Shown here: in pieces, positions 36,637 to 45,597 of the stretch
Layout of the letters: each line of letters starts with the position of its first letter
Numbering within the stretch: position 1 is the first letter of the stretch
NCBI RefSeq assembly: GCF_900111275.1
Contig: NZ_FOGR01000005.1
Coordinates: 248,001 to 312,000 of the forward strand
Origin: Rhizobium sp. NFR03
GTDB lineage: Bacteria; Pseudomonadota; Alphaproteobacteria; Rhizobiales; Rhizobiaceae
Direction of reading: 5' to 3'
Length of the DNA: 64,000 nt
The notes under the pieces: generated by a model
Seen by the model: only the letters and a program-made list of their open reading frames with translations
The model's database searches: none
Told to the model about the DNA's origin: nothing
Translations under genes and position numbers: made by a program

Positions 36637-37797
36637 ATGATTGTGATCCGCGCAGGTGCTGCTGCCTTCCCGCGTGTCCGCGCCGCCTTGCTGCTTCTTC
36701 TGTTCGGCTTGGTTTTTCCACTCGGCGGCTGTGCCAGCCGGCCAACGGCCTCGGTGCTCGATCCTGCTTCTGGAGCAGGGAGAGATGCGGCGGTGTCCGG
36801 CGACAAGGCGCTGACGCTCTTTGCCGTGACCAATCGCGAGCGGGACGGCGAGGGCTTCGACAGTGGACGCGCGCGTGCGCTGACCTACGAGCGGTACAGG
36901 TTTTCCATACCCGCGTCGCACCAGCCTGCAGCGATCGAGTATCCCTCGAAGCGGGCCGATTCCGCCCGCGCGATAACGGTGCGGGAGCGCCGCACGCTTG
37001 ACCAGCGCAGCTTGGTGGCGGCCATCGTTTCGCAGCCCGGCTTCGATGGCACGGTCGGGCTCTTCGTGCACGGGTTCAACTATCGCTATCAGGAAGGCGT
37101 TTTCCGCCTGACGCAGATGGCGGTGGATTCGCGCAGCAAGGCGACGCCGGTGCTGTTTTCCTGGCCGTCCGAAGGTGCGTTATCAGGCTACCTTGCCGAT
37201 CGCGATGCCGTTCTCTTTTCGCGCGACGACCTGGTGTCCTTGATGGCGGCACTCAGCGAAACCCGCAAGGTGCGGCAGATCCTCGTGTTCGGCCACAGCA
37301 TGGGCGGCTTTCTCATCATGGAATCGCTGCGGCAGTTGCGTCTGACGGATCGCGCCGATGTGCTCGACAAGCTGACGGTCATCCTCGCGGCACCCGATAT
37401 CGATGCGGATCTCTTTCGCCGCCAGATGGACGTGATCGGCCGGTTGCGCTCGCCCCTCGTGCTGCTCGTTTCGCCAAAGGACGAGGCTCTGGCCGCGTCG
37501 AGCCTCCTCAGCGGCTCGCGGCCGCGGGTCGGGCGGCTGGATGTGGAGGATCCGAAGGTGCGGGAAACGGCAAAGGCATATGGCGTCCTCGTGGTCGATA
37601 TCACCTCTCTGAATGCACCGGACGGGCTCGGTCATGATCGTTATGCAAGTCTTGCGGCGATTGCACCGCAGGTCAGCGCGCTCGGACGGCCCGGCGCTGC
37701 CACGCCCACGGACGTCGGCGCCTTCATTCTCGATGCCGCGGGGCAGGTGGTGGCAAGTCCGTTCACCGTCGCCGGCCGGATACTCGCTCCGAAGTGA
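36637..37797 (+). CDS. Alpha/beta hydrolase lipoprotein, DUF900-like
   Basis: The 386-residue product has a lipoprotein signal with lipobox LGGC, then an alpha/beta hydrolase: GLFVHGFNYRYQEGV oxyanion region near residue 145, nucleophile elbow VFGHSMGGFL near residue 222, and the catalytic Asp/His region toward the end (GLGHDRYASL). This is the DUF900 esterase-like family, exposed in the periplasm or outer membrane. Substrate unknown. Its stop overlaps the earliest possible start of the next gene. Confidence 0.85.
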   Translation: MIVIRAGAAAFPRVRAALLLLLFGLVFPLGGCASRPTASVLDPASGAGRDAAVSGDKALTLFAVTNRERDGEGFDSGRARALTYERYRFSIPASHQPAAIEYPSKRADSARAITVRERRTLDQRSLVAAIVSQPGFDGTVGLFVHGFNYRYQEGVFRLTQMAVDSRSKATPVLFSWPSEGALSGYLADRDAVLFSRDDLVSLMAALSETRKVRQILVFGHSMGGFLIMESLRQLRLTDRADVLDKLTVILAAPDIDADLFRRQMDVIGRLRSPLVLLVSPKDEALAASSLLSGSRPRVGRLDVEDPKVRETAKAYGVLVVDITSLNAPDGLGHDRYASLAAIAPQVSALGRPGAATPTDVGAFILDAAGQVVASPFTVAGRILAPK

Positions 37798-37841
37798 CGG
37801 GCAGGCAGGCGCGTCATCATCTCCCGAAAGAGGCTCAAAGC

Positions 37842-38858
37842 ATGCGTTTGATCACGACCCTCGCCACAGGCCTCGTCAGTGCGCTCTTTCTCCTGCTGGC
37901 GCTGCTCGCCACCGTATGGACGGCGTTGGCGCTCTGGTATCGCATTCCCGGTGATGGGCTGCTGCGCGGCGCGGCGGTGTTTCTCTGGGTTGTCTTCGTC
38001 CTCGGCCTCATCGTGTTCGGCCGGCGTTATCCTCTTGCCGCCGTCGGCATCTTTCTCGTGGGGCTCATTGCCGTGGGGCTCTGGTGGCAGACCATTCGCC
38101 CGAGGCTCGATCGCGACTGGGCGCCCGATGTTGCGCGCACGGTGACAGGGACAATCGGCGCGGGAGAGGGCGGCGATGTCGTCACGCTCCGCAACGTGCG
38201 CAACTTCCGCTGGACGAGCGACCGGGATGCCGAACCGCTGTGGGAAACCCGCCGTTACGATCTTGATACGATCACCGGCACGGATCTGATCCTGTCCTAC
38301 TGGGGCATGGATGCCATCGCCCACACGCTCGTCAGCTTCAGCTTCGCCGATGGCCAGCGCGTTGCGTTTTCGGTGGAGATCCGCCGTGAAAAGACGGAGC
38401 AGTTTTCCTCCGTCGCCGGTTTCTTCAAGAGCTACGAGCTCGCCTTCATCGCGGCCGACGAGAGCGACATCCTCTATCTCAGGACCAACATGCGCCGGGA
38501 GGATACCTATCTCTATCCGCTGGCACTGCCCCGACAGGCCGCGGCTGCCCTTTTCCTCACCTATGTGCACGCCGCCAACGAGCGCGCCGAGACGCCGCAA
38601 TTCTACGATACGCTGACCAGCAACTGCACCACCGTCATCTTCGATCTCGCCCGGCTGGTTTCTCCCGGCATTCCCATGGACTGGCGCATCCTCCTCTCCG
38701 GCTATCTCCCGAGCTACCTCCTCGATCAGGATGCCACGCTCTGGAAGCTGCCGGAAAAGGAACTGCGCGCAAAAGCGGCCATCAGCGCGAAGGCGCAAGC
38801 ACAGCCGACCAACGGTCCGGATTACTCGACGATCATCCGCGCGGATACCGCGCCATAA
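37842..38858 (+). CDS. DUF4105 membrane protein
   Basis: The 338-residue protein has three membrane helices at the N-terminus (LITTLATGLVSALFLLLALLA and the ensuing LWVVFVLGLIVFG region) and a periplasmic DUF4105 domain with the TSNCTTVIFDLARL signature near residue 260. The Cys-Thr motif suggests a protease-like or transglutaminase-like fold. A GTG overlapping the preceding stop (37794) is an alternative start adding 16 residues. Confidence 0.82.
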   Translation: MRLITTLATGLVSALFLLLALLATVWTALALWYRIPGDGLLRGAAVFLWVVFVLGLIVFGRRYPLAAVGIFLVGLIAVGLWWQTIRPRLDRDWAPDVARTVTGTIGAGEGGDVVTLRNVRNFRWTSDRDAEPLWETRRYDLDTITGTDLILSYWGMDAIAHTLVSFSFADGQRVAFSVEIRREKTEQFSSVAGFFKSYELAFIAADESDILYLRTNMRREDTYLYPLALPRQAAAALFLTYVHAANERAETPQFYDTLTSNCTTVIFDLARLVSPGIPMDWRILLSGYLPSYLLDQDATLWKLPEKELRAKAAISAKAQAQPTNGPDYSTIIRADTAP

Positions 38859-38893
38859 AGGGCCTGCAGGTCGTCAACCGAAAACGCGCGCCG

Positions 38894-39211
38894 TCATCTC
38901 CACCGCCTGTGCAGCGCGAAGGCAATGCCGAGAACAACCACTGCCGTTGGCCAGAAATCCGTCATCTGGTCGAACGACCATTTCCACATCTCATATCCTT
39001 CGAGATGCGGCGGCTTCATCTTCACACTGACCTCGAAGTCCCGCTTCTCCCGCCCATGAAAATGCCCGATGGCAAACGCCAGTCCCATGAGCACAGCCAC
39101 CCGCCGCTCGAAGAGAACGCAGAACAGGACGGCCACCACGGCAGCCATGACGATCGCCTCGATGATATGGCCGAGCCAGTCGAAATTTGCCTGGATATAA
39201 GTCCAGTCCAT
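38894..39211 (-). CDS. Small membrane protein, hypothetical
   Basis: The 105-residue product has two likely helices (DWLGHIIEAIVMAAVVAVLFCVLF region and WPTAVVVLGIAFALHRRW at the C-terminus). I chose the ATG at 39211 (MDWTYIQANF), preceded by GAGGAAAG, because the upstream part of the frame is low quality. Family not recognised. Confidence 0.68.
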   Translation of the reverse strand: MDWTYIQANFDWLGHIIEAIVMAAVVAVLFCVLFERRVAVLMGLAFAIGHFHGREKRDFEVSVKMKPPHLEGYEMWKWSFDQMTDFWPTAVVVLGIAFALHRRWR

Positions 39212-39429
39212 GGGGTGCTTGCTTTCCTCAGGACGGTGGCCTGAGGAACTATCCTCAGCCTGCGTATGCGACGTTCTCTCAACCGGCTTTGGCGACAAGG
39301 CGCGTGTTCGTAGAGGGACACAGCAATAGACGTCTCCTAGGACGTACGTCTGCGTCAACATGGCCGATGTTGTCCGCAACAGTTTTGAGATAGTCCTCCT
39401 CCCGCAAACCACCAGAATGGAATACCGAA

Positions 39430-39537
39430 ATGTGGGATTGGTTCCCGATCGTCTTCTTCCCGCTCAAGCTTCTCGTCCTCGGCACGGGCATGTTCTTCGC
39501 CATCAAGTGGCATCGGGATCAAGCCAAGAAAAAATGA
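39430..39537 (+). CDS. 35-residue single-helix membrane protein
   Basis: The frame encodes MWDWFPIVFFPLKLLVLGTG then a MFFAIKWHRDQAKKK tail: one hydrophobic helix with a positively charged end, which is the usual topology of short regulatory membrane proteins. It is too short for most gene finders. The ribosome site is weak, so it is offered on composition and frame only. Confidence 0.5.
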   Translation: MWDWFPIVFFPLKLLVLGTGMFFAIKWHRDQAKKK

Positions 39538-39709
39538 CGAAGCCGGCTGGCTTTGAGCGGCAGCCGATGAGAGATCTGCCGCCTGCTTGCTTTGAAGTGG
39601 GCAAAGAGGTGATCGTAGGTCAGCTGTGTCCGGCGATACGAATGCCAGCGGGGCACGCGTGCATCCAGCTGAAATCGCCACTTTTGTATCGATATAAAAT
39701 ATCTGGAAT

Positions 39710-39786
39710 TGGTAGCGGGAGAGGGACTCGAACCCCCGACACGCGGATTATGATTCCGCTGCTCTAACCACCTGAGCTACCCCGCC
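39710..39786 (-). tRNA. tRNA-Met (anticodon CAU), probably elongator
   Basis: The minus strand reads GGCGGGGTAGCTCAG at the 5' end, has a GCGGA/TCCGC anticodon stem with loop ATCATAA (anticodon CAT), a GGGGG TTCGAGT CCCTC T-arm and an encoded CCA end. All four stems pair. The first base G rather than the unpaired C of initiator tRNA points to the elongator. A CAU tRNA could also be a lysidine-modified Ile tRNA, and TilS is encoded in this window, so charge identity needs a check. Confidence 0.9.
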
Positions 39787-39931
39787 GCCGGATGCGACCT
39801 TTGGTCGGTCGCTTGCGGTGGGCGGCTTATAAGATGTGGGTCAGGGGGGTGTCAAGCGATGGTGGAAAAAAAGGGTGGGGATGTGAGGGCAGCCGCCAAG
39901 CGCTGCCGAATGGCGGCGTGCAGCCGCCGGA

Positions 39932-41128
39932 TCAGGCGGCAGCGGGGGCTTCGAGGAGGTGGCGCAGGGCCTGTTCGGCAGCGGGTTCGCGTTCCGAGCG
40001 CAGGATGAAGCCGCCGCCGTAGACGCGGGCGTCTTCGCCGGGGCCGGAATAGAGCGCGCAGGCCTGTCCGGGCGCGATGCCGGCTTCGCCTTCCATGAGT
40101 TCCACGGTTATGCCGGAGGCATCGACCTTGAGCAAGGCGGGGGCAGGAACGCGCGTGGAGCGGACCTTGGCGTAGCAGGCGAGGCCTTCCGCCGGCAGGT
40201 CCTCAAGCGCGACGTCGCCCAACCAGTTCATATCACGCAGCTGGACCCGGCGTGTCTCCAGCGCCTCGCGCGGGCCGACGATGACGCGGCAGGAGCGGGC
40301 GTCGAGGTGAACGACGTAGAGCGGCTCGCCGGTGGCGACGCCGATGCCGCGGCGCTGGCCGATGGTATAATGCAGGATGCCCTCGTGGCGCCCAAGAACG
40401 CGGCCGTCGAGGTGAACGATATCGCCGGCCAGCGCCGCATTCGGGCGCAGCTTGGAGACGATGTCGCTATACTTGCCCTGCGGCACGAAACAGATGTCCT
40501 GGCTGTCTGCCTTCTTGGCAACGACGAGGCCCATATCCTCGGCCAGCGCCCGGGTTTCGGCCTTGGTCAGGTGGCCGAGCGGGAAGCGCAGGTAGTCGAT
40601 CTGCTCCTGCGTGGTCGCAAACAGGAAGTAGCTCTGATCGCGGTCGGCATCAGCCGGGCGATAGAGCGAGCGGCGGCCGGGGAAGCCCGGCTGCGGATTG
40701 GCACGCGAGCGGATGTAGTGGCCCGTGGCCAGCGCATCGGCACCCAGATCGCGGGCGGTCGCCAGCAGGTCGGCAAACTTGACGGTCTGGTTGCAGGCGA
40801 CGCAGGGAATGGGGGTTTCCCCGGCAATATAGCTTTCGGCAAACGGATTGATGACCGTCTCGCGGAACCGCTGCTCGTAATCGAGCACATAATGGGGGAT
40901 GCCCAGGACCTCGCAGACGCGGCGGGCGTCATCGATATCCTGACCCGCGCAGCAGGAGCCGGCACGGTGAACGGCCGCGCCATGATCGTAGAGCTGCAGC
41001 GTGATGCCGAAGACATCATAGCCCTCCCGCTTCAGAATGCCCGCGACGACGGAACTATCGACGCCGCCGGACATGGCGACGACGACGCGGGTATCTTCAG
41101 GCTTGCGGTCGAAATCGAGGCTGTTCAC
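39932..41128 (-). CDS. mnmA: tRNA 2-thiouridylase MnmA
   Basis: MnmA thiolates U34 of tRNAs for Lys, Glu and Gln. The 398-residue protein has the PP-loop [16 protein letters not shown] near residue 15, the catalytic Cys in [11 protein letters not shown], a [11 protein letters not shown] segment with the second Cys, and a C-terminal beta-barrel domain. I chose the GTG at 41128, which gives the usual short N-terminus ([11 protein letters not shown]); an ATG 22 codons upstream is possible. It is on the same strand as, and upstream of, the Met tRNA. Confidence 0.94.
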   Translation of the reverse strand: MNSLDFDRKPEDTRVVVAMSGGVDSSVVAGILKREGYDVFGITLQLYDHGAAVHRAGSCCAGQDIDDARRVCEVLGIPHYVLDYEQRFRETVINPFAESYIAGETPIPCVACNQTVKFADLLATARDLGADALATGHYIRSRANPQPGFPGRRSLYRPADADRDQSYFLFATTQEQIDYLRFPLGHLTKAETRALAEDMGLVVAKKADSQDICFVPQGKYSDIVSKLRPNAALAGDIVHLDGRVLGRHEGILHYTIGQRRGIGVATGEPLYVVHLDARSCRVIVGPREALETRRVQLRDMNWLGDVALEDLPAEGLACYAKVRSTRVPAPALLKVDASGITVELMEGEAGIAPGQACALYSGPGEDARVYGGGFILRSEREPAAEQALRHLLEAPAAA

Positions 41129-41285
41129 GAGAGATGGTCCGATTCTGTCGGATGACCGGCGCGGCGTTCGCGCCTGCACCTTGCTTGACGCCAATATAAA
41201 AGGTCGAAGCCGGGTCTACAAGCGCTGCTCGACGTGACGGGTGACTCTCACCCCATGTCGACGGCTGCGACCGCGCGTAAAACCC

Positions 41286-42017
41286 TCAGATGATTTTCAG
41301 CCGCATCGCCCGGGCGATAGCCTGCATGCGGTTGACGGCATCGAGCTTGCGGGCGGCGGTCTTGAAATAGCTGCTGACAGTATAGGCGGAGATGCCGAGG
41401 ATGATCGCGATCTCATCGCTGCTCTTGCCGGCAGCGGCCCAGCGGAGGCATTCGATCTCGCGGGCAGAGAGTTTTTCGCGTGTGGAGACGCCAGCGTCCA
41501 TGGCGCGCTCCAACCGCTCGAACAGCTGGAGCAGGACGTAATAGAGCTCCGCCGCCTCGATGCCTTCCGGCGCATCGCGGCTGCCGGACAGCGTGACGAT
41601 GAACGGATCCGCATAGGTCGTGTGCAACAGGACCGCGAGAGTGAAGGCCATGGACGGCGCGATTTCGACGGCGGTCACGGGTTTGCCGCGAAGGCCAAGA
41701 AGGGTGGCCGTCTCTTTGAAGACAGGGAGCTTGGTGTGGCGCAGTTCCTCCACCAGGCGGCTTAGCCGGAAGATGTCCAGCGCATCGTAGCCCCGCACCA
41801 GATCGGCGGGCCAGCTGCTGACGACGAGGCGTTCGGAGAAGTTCTGCTGGTCACCGGCGGGAACGCGAACGATCATGAAATTGTCGAAGCCGAATTCGGC
41901 AGCGCATTGCCGCATGAGGCGCAGGACCTCGTATTCCGTCTGGACGGAGGACGTATCCGCGGTCGGGAAAAGCAGGTTCGATTTGCTGCTTCTCACCGTT
42001 TCATCGACATCAGGCAT
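41286..42017 (-). CDS. LuxR-family transcriptional regulator with N-terminal ligand-binding domain
   Basis: The 243-residue protein pairs an N-terminal domain of autoinducer-binding type (FGFDNFMIVRVPAGD near residue 50) with a C-terminal LuxR helix-turn-helix (LSAREIECLRWAAAGKSSDE with the ISAYTVSSYFKTAARKL recognition helix). I see no LuxI synthase nearby, so it is an orphan of the LuxR-solo or Vis type. I chose the ATG at 42017. It is divergent from sciP, across a gap of over 600 bases. Confidence 0.85.
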   Translation of the reverse strand: MPDVDETVRSSKSNLLFPTADTSSVQTEYEVLRLMRQCAAEFGFDNFMIVRVPAGDQQNFSERLVVSSWPADLVRGYDALDIFRLSRLVEELRHTKLPVFKETATLLGLRGKPVTAVEIAPSMAFTLAVLLHTTYADPFIVTLSGSRDAPEGIEAAELYYVLLQLFERLERAMDAGVSTREKLSAREIECLRWAAAGKSSDEIAIILGISAYTVSSYFKTAARKLDAVNRMQAIARAMRLKII

Positions 42018-42651
42018 AGCGTTTTCACCACTGCCGGCTCGGCCGGCTCCTTGTTTCCGCGTCCTTCCGCCTGCAAATGAAACGGTCTCGCTGCACGTCC
42101 GGCGTCTCGTCCTCATCGGGCGGGCATGCCGGGCGGCATCGGGACGTACAGTCTACCGGAAAAACGATATGATGGCACCCTGGGGATGCGCATGCTGTAA
42201 ATCTCTCAGCCCGTGCCGGGCCGGAGGCTCATATCCTGCAGTTTTTTTGACGTTACCGGCCCCCGGGACGGTGTTTCAGCCTCTTCCGAGGCCTTGTCAC
42301 GCCAAAAAATGAGCCCGACGCCAGCTGCAGACACGCCGCATGCCCCTGCATCGCGCCGACTTGTATGAAAATCTTACAAAAATTCCTACCCGCTCCCTGC
42401 GCATGGCAGCTATGCGGCAGGGAACCCGTAGAATGCAGGATTCCCGCGGCTTTGCGGTGTGCAAGGGCCTGATGCAATCGCCGCTTGATGTCGTGTTTGC
42501 AGGCGGAAACGGCTCTTCTTTCCGCGTTGCAGGAGGCCTTTGCGGCAAGTCATTCGAATGATGGATAAATTGTGTTGTCGAGCTTAGGCAAATCTTAAAT
42601 GTGGCAAGCTAGGCTCTCCGAATATGGTCTTGAGTATGTGTAGAGAGTCCA
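42018..42651. other. Gene-free 634-base region between LuxR gene and sciP
   Basis: No frame here looks like a real protein. The right end holds a CtrA-type box and a GANTC site just before sciP; the middle has several short GC-rich hairpins (for example GCCTC near 42280 opposite GAGGC) that could belong to a small RNA. No T-run confirms one. Confidence 0.5.
42584..42598 (+). promoter_or_regulatory. CtrA-like box upstream of sciP
   Basis: TTAG-N7-TTAA, one mismatch from consensus, 54 bases before the sciP ATG. A GAGTC (GANTC, CcrM methylation site) lies three bases before the ATG. In Caulobacter sciP is activated by CtrA. Confidence 0.5.
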
Positions 42652-42927
42652 ATGACCGAAATGGTACGACCCCGCGTGAAGTATGTCATCGGCCCGGATG
42701 GCAGCCCACTGACGATTGCCGATCTTCCCCCGGCGAACACGCGGCGCTGGGTGATTAGACGGAAGGCAGAAGTGGTTGCAGCCGTTCGCGGCGGGCTGCT
42801 GAGCCTTGAAGAGGCCTGTGAGCGGTATACGCTGACGGTCGAGGAATTTCTGTCCTGGCAGGCTTCGATCAACGATCATGGTCTTGCAGGACTGCGCACG
42901 ACGCGTATCCAGCAATATCGCCACTGA
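42652..42927 (+). CDS. sciP: CtrA inhibitor SciP (DUF1153)
   Basis: SciP is a small helix-turn-helix protein that binds CtrA on DNA and blocks RNA polymerase recruitment in G1 cells. The 91-residue product is a near full-length match to the family: RPRVKYVIGPDGSPLTIADL, RRKAEVVAAVRGGLLSLEEA and the terminal GLAGLRTTRIQQYR. Its position two genes from ctrA is typical in Rhizobiales. A CtrA-type box upstream suggests it is itself CtrA-controlled, forming a negative loop. Confidence 0.93.
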   Translation: MTEMVRPRVKYVIGPDGSPLTIADLPPANTRRWVIRRKAEVVAAVRGGLLSLEEACERYTLTVEEFLSWQASINDHGLAGLRTTRIQQYRH

Positions 42928-42954
42928 GATCATCAGGGCATCAACGATCGGCTT

Positions 42955-42990
42955 GAGCGGTCGCGACTTTCGTCGCGGCCGCTCGTTTGC
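42955..42990 (+). terminator. Rho-independent terminator after sciP
   Basis: A 13-base stem GAGCGGTCGCGAC / GTCGCGGCCGCTC (one G-T pair) with a four-base loop, 28 bases past the sciP stop. The T-run is short, but the hairpin is strong. Confidence 0.75.
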
Positions 42991-43318
42991 GTTCCGGATG
43001 CCTGTTGTCACACCGTCTCGATCGGGATGAGATCAGCTTCAGCGTATCCGTGTGGCGGCGCTTCCGGATAAGGCTGCGTTCATGAGCCACTCCGGCGATG
43101 CCTGACACCCCATAGGCTCGGTCGCGGGAAGGCTTCGCGCAAGCTCCTTGGCTTACCGTTCGTCGCATGTGTCCGTCTGTCGCGCACGAGAGGGCGCGAT
43201 CGGCGGTGAAAGACGGGGAAATTGAAAGCACAACGACAACGGCCGCGCGTCGGAGCGAGGCGCGGCGGCGTAGGTCAGGCTGGACTGCCGGTCAGGTTAG
43301 ACTGCCGGCAGATCAGGA
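42991..43318. other. Gene-free stretch after sciP, with a short direct repeat
   Basis: About 330 bases with no supported gene. Two adjacent 17-base direct repeats at 43274-43290 and 43291-43307 (GTCAGG..ACTGCCG type) differ at two positions. They may be a slippage product. Confidence 0.5.
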
Positions 43319-43669
43319 TCAGGCGCGCAACCGCACGAGACCGTCGCGTTCTTCGAGTGCGGAGGCTTTGGCGAATTCGGCCTGGACTTCTTCCAGAGCG
43401 AGTTCGGCGGCGTCCTGCTGGACTTTCAGTTCCCGAACCGACACCTGCAGATTGTCGGCCCGCTGGCGGGCCGCCTTGGCAAATGTCGGATAGGCAAAAT
43501 GGGACGGATCCGAAATGCCAGACTTTTTCTCCTCGAATGCGATCTGATGCTCCAAATCCTTGGTCATCCTTTCGAATTCGGTCATCATCATCTGAAGCTG
43601 CTTCAGTTGACGCTGTTTGTCCTTCACCTGAAATTCCTTCAGGCGGACAAGGCTCTCACGTGACTTCAT
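43319..43669 (-). CDS. FliJ-like flagellar export chaperone
   Basis: The 116-residue protein is almost entirely alpha-helical coiled coil (ESLVRLKEFQVKDKQRQLKQ start; RADNLQVSVRELKVQQDAAE centre), matching the FliJ family of flagellar export stalk/chaperone proteins in length and heptad pattern. No flagellar genes surround it. A FliJ-like gene next to ctrA recurs in Rhizobiales, so a cell-cycle-linked expression is plausible. I chose the ATG at 43669, preceded by GGGAG. Confidence 0.78.
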   Translation of the reverse strand: MKSRESLVRLKEFQVKDKQRQLKQLQMMMTEFERMTKDLEHQIAFEEKKSGISDPSHFAYPTFAKAARQRADNLQVSVRELKVQQDAAELALEEVQAEFAKASALEERDGLVRLRA

Positions 43670-44115
43670 ACGCAATACTCCCGCGGTGCGAGACCCGGCA
43701 TCTCACTTGCAACCCTTACCGATGGCTCATGCCTTCGGCTCCGCGAAAAAACCCCAGTGATATTAACAAATGCCTACCGCTGGTAACGTTTCGTTTACGG
43801 GCATAGTTAATCCTAGGGACGATCATTTAAGGCCCGGTAAATGGCCAACGCGAAATACGACGCTTTGGTCTTTTGGCGAGTCTCTGGAATCCGATAGAGC
43901 TGTTCGCTCACTTCAAAGGTGAGAAAGCGGGTTTATCAAAAGCAAACGAAATCAAGGGGCTGAGAAAAATATTTAACAAATGCTGTGCACCTTGCCAGAG
44001 GGAATCAGAATTTGTTAACCATTTGGTGGCAAGCTCCAAATCAGGCAACGACTGGATCCGTTTAGCGTCAGGCAGCCTTGCACTACCTTTCGGCGGCGGA
44101 AAAGGGGACAAAAAC
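43670..44115. other. ctrA upstream control region
   Basis: This 446-base region divides fliJ-like (minus) from ctrA (plus). GANTC methylation sites occur at 43878-43882, 43887-43891 and 44002-44006, and a CtrA-type half-site TTAACCAT at 44015-44022. Several short frames exist but are AT-rich and lack ribosome sites. The layout resembles Caulobacter ctrA, whose early promoter is methylation-sensitive and whose later one is autoregulated. Confidence 0.55.
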
Positions 44116-44814
44116 ATGCGGGTTCTGCTTATCGAGGACGACAGCGCGACAGCGCAGAGCATCGAATTGATGCTCAAGTCCGAGAGTTTCAATGTGTACA
44201 CCACCGATCTCGGTGAAGAGGGCGTCGATCTCGGCAAACTCTACGACTACGACATCATTCTGCTGGACCTCAACCTGCCCGACATGTCGGGCTATGAGGT
44301 GCTCCGGACCCTTCGCCTCTCCAAGGTGAAGACCCCGATCCTCATCCTCTCCGGCATGGCCGGCATCGAGGACAAGGTTCGCGGCTTGGGCTTCGGTGCG
44401 GACGACTACATGACCAAGCCGTTCCACAAGGACGAGCTTGTGGCGCGCATCCATGCGATCGTTCGCCGCTCCAAGGGTCATGCCCAGTCCGTTATTTCGA
44501 CCGGCGAGCTGATCGTCAACCTGGATGCAAAGACCGTCGAAGTCGGCGGACAGCGCGTTCACCTGACGGGCAAGGAATACCAGATGCTGGAGCTGCTTTC
44601 GCTCCGCAAGGGTACGACCCTGACCAAGGAAATGTTCCTGAACCACCTTTACGGCGGTATGGACGAGCCGGAACTGAAGATTATCGACGTCTTCATCTGC
44701 AAGCTGCGCAAGAAGCTCGCAAACGCTGCCGGCGGCGCAAACTACATCGAGACCGTCTGGGGCCGTGGCTACGTGCTGCGCGAACCGGAAGGCGATCTCG
44801 CCGAAAGCGCCTGA
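44116..44814 (+). CDS. ctrA: Cell cycle master response regulator CtrA
   Basis: CtrA is the OmpR-class regulator that controls DNA replication, division and envelope genes in alphaproteobacteria. The 232-residue protein has the acidic pocket (IEDD), acceptor Asp-51 in [11 protein letters not shown], the KPF switch lysine, and a C-terminal winged helix ([28 protein letters not shown]). Length is that of Caulobacter CtrA. I chose the ATG at 44116, the family N-terminus. The C-terminal end lacks an obvious degradation tag beyond the short AESA-type tail, a feature worth noting. Confidence 0.96.
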   Translation: MRVLLIEDDSATAQSIELMLKSESFNVYTTDLGEEGVDLGKLYDYDIILLDLNLPDMSGYEVLRTLRLSKVKTPILILSGMAGIEDKVRGLGFGADDYMTKPFHKDELVARIHAIVRRSKGHAQSVISTGELIVNLDAKTVEVGGQRVHLTGKEYQMLELLSLRKGTTLTKEMFLNHLYGGMDEPELKIIDVFICKLRKKLANAAGGANYIETVWGRGYVLREPEGDLAESA

Positions 44815-44888
44815 TCTTCCGGATGTTTTGAGAGCCATCGGCGATCATGCATCCCGCAGTGCAGGATCGCCGTTATCGGCGCCGACCG

Positions 44889-44913
44889 ACCCGCCCTTCG
44901 TGGCGGGTTTTTC
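44889..44913 (+). terminator. Rho-independent terminator after ctrA
   Basis: ACCCGCC / GGCGGGT stem with a six-base loop followed by a T-run, 75 bases past the ctrA stop. Confidence 0.88.
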
Positions 44914-44954
44914 GTTTTTCGCTGTCTGGAGAAGGATCGCCTCTCGTGGAGACG

Positions 44955-44981
44955 AAAAAGGCCGCCTTGCGGGCGGCCTTT
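44955..44981 (-). terminator. Terminator serving the receiver gene on the minus strand
   Basis: AAAAAGGCCGCC / GGCGGCCTTT stem; read on the minus strand it ends in a T-run, so it faces the convergent receiver gene that ends at 45026. Confidence 0.82.
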
Positions 44982-45025
44982 GCGGGGGCAGGGGGTAGGC
45001 AAGGAAAGCCGAAGAACCCTCGTGG

Positions 45026-45388
45026 TCAGGCAGCTGCGGCGTAGGCGGCGAAGACGCTGGTGAGGATTTTCCGGTCGAATGGCTTCAGCAGGAAGTCGTC
45101 GGCACCGGCACGCTTGCCCGCCATCATCTTGCGCAGATCCGCCTCGATGACGCAGTAATAGATACGAACGGATTTGCCTTCGGACATCACGCGAATGTTC
45201 GCGATCAGCTCCAGCGCGCCATCCAGGCCCGCATCGACGATGATGATGTTGGGAAGCTCGGCTTCGCAGCGCGCCAGCGCCTCAAGGCCATTGGCGGCTT
45301 CCGAGACGAGAAAGCCCATGCCGGAGAGGATGCGCTTTCCGACCTTGCGCACCACGTCGGAGTCGTCGGCGATCATCAAGCGCTGCAT
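45026..45388 (-). CDS. Divergent single-domain response regulator
   Basis: The 120-residue product is a stand-alone receiver: acid pair Asp-8/Asp-9, acceptor Asp-52 in IIIVDAGLDG and switch Lys-102 in FLLKPFDRK. The usual Thr/Ser that relays phosphorylation is replaced by Cys-79 (IYYCVIEAD), and the loop lacks the standard Pro. It is encoded on the same strand downstream of chpT, 209 bases away, so it may receive phosphate from ChpT. It resembles DivK and CpdR only at fold level. I chose the ATG at 45388, preceded by AGGAG. Confidence 0.82.
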   Translation of the reverse strand: MQRLMIADDSDVVRKVGKRILSGMGFLVSEAANGLEALARCEAELPNIIIVDAGLDGALELIANIRVMSEGKSVRIYYCVIEADLRKMMAGKRAGADDFLLKPFDRKILTSVFAAYAAAA

Positions 45389-45597
45389 GGAGCTCCTAGC
45401 CCTTTCATTCCCGTGAACAGAAGACCTCGATGCCAGGCCGCTGGCGGATATCCGCCCCGGCGCTGCATCAACGTCCAGTTGCGCACCCCTGCGATCTGGC
45501 ACGCCAGGTCGCAGGTGTATGCTCGTCTCGGGAGTATAAGGCGCCTTTGGCAAACAAACCGTTACCGGAGCGACGAAGAATGGCGGCGACGACGCTC

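Noticed and set aside
39710-39786. Initiator tRNA-fMet
   Set aside because: The acceptor stem starts with a paired G, not the unpaired C of initiators.
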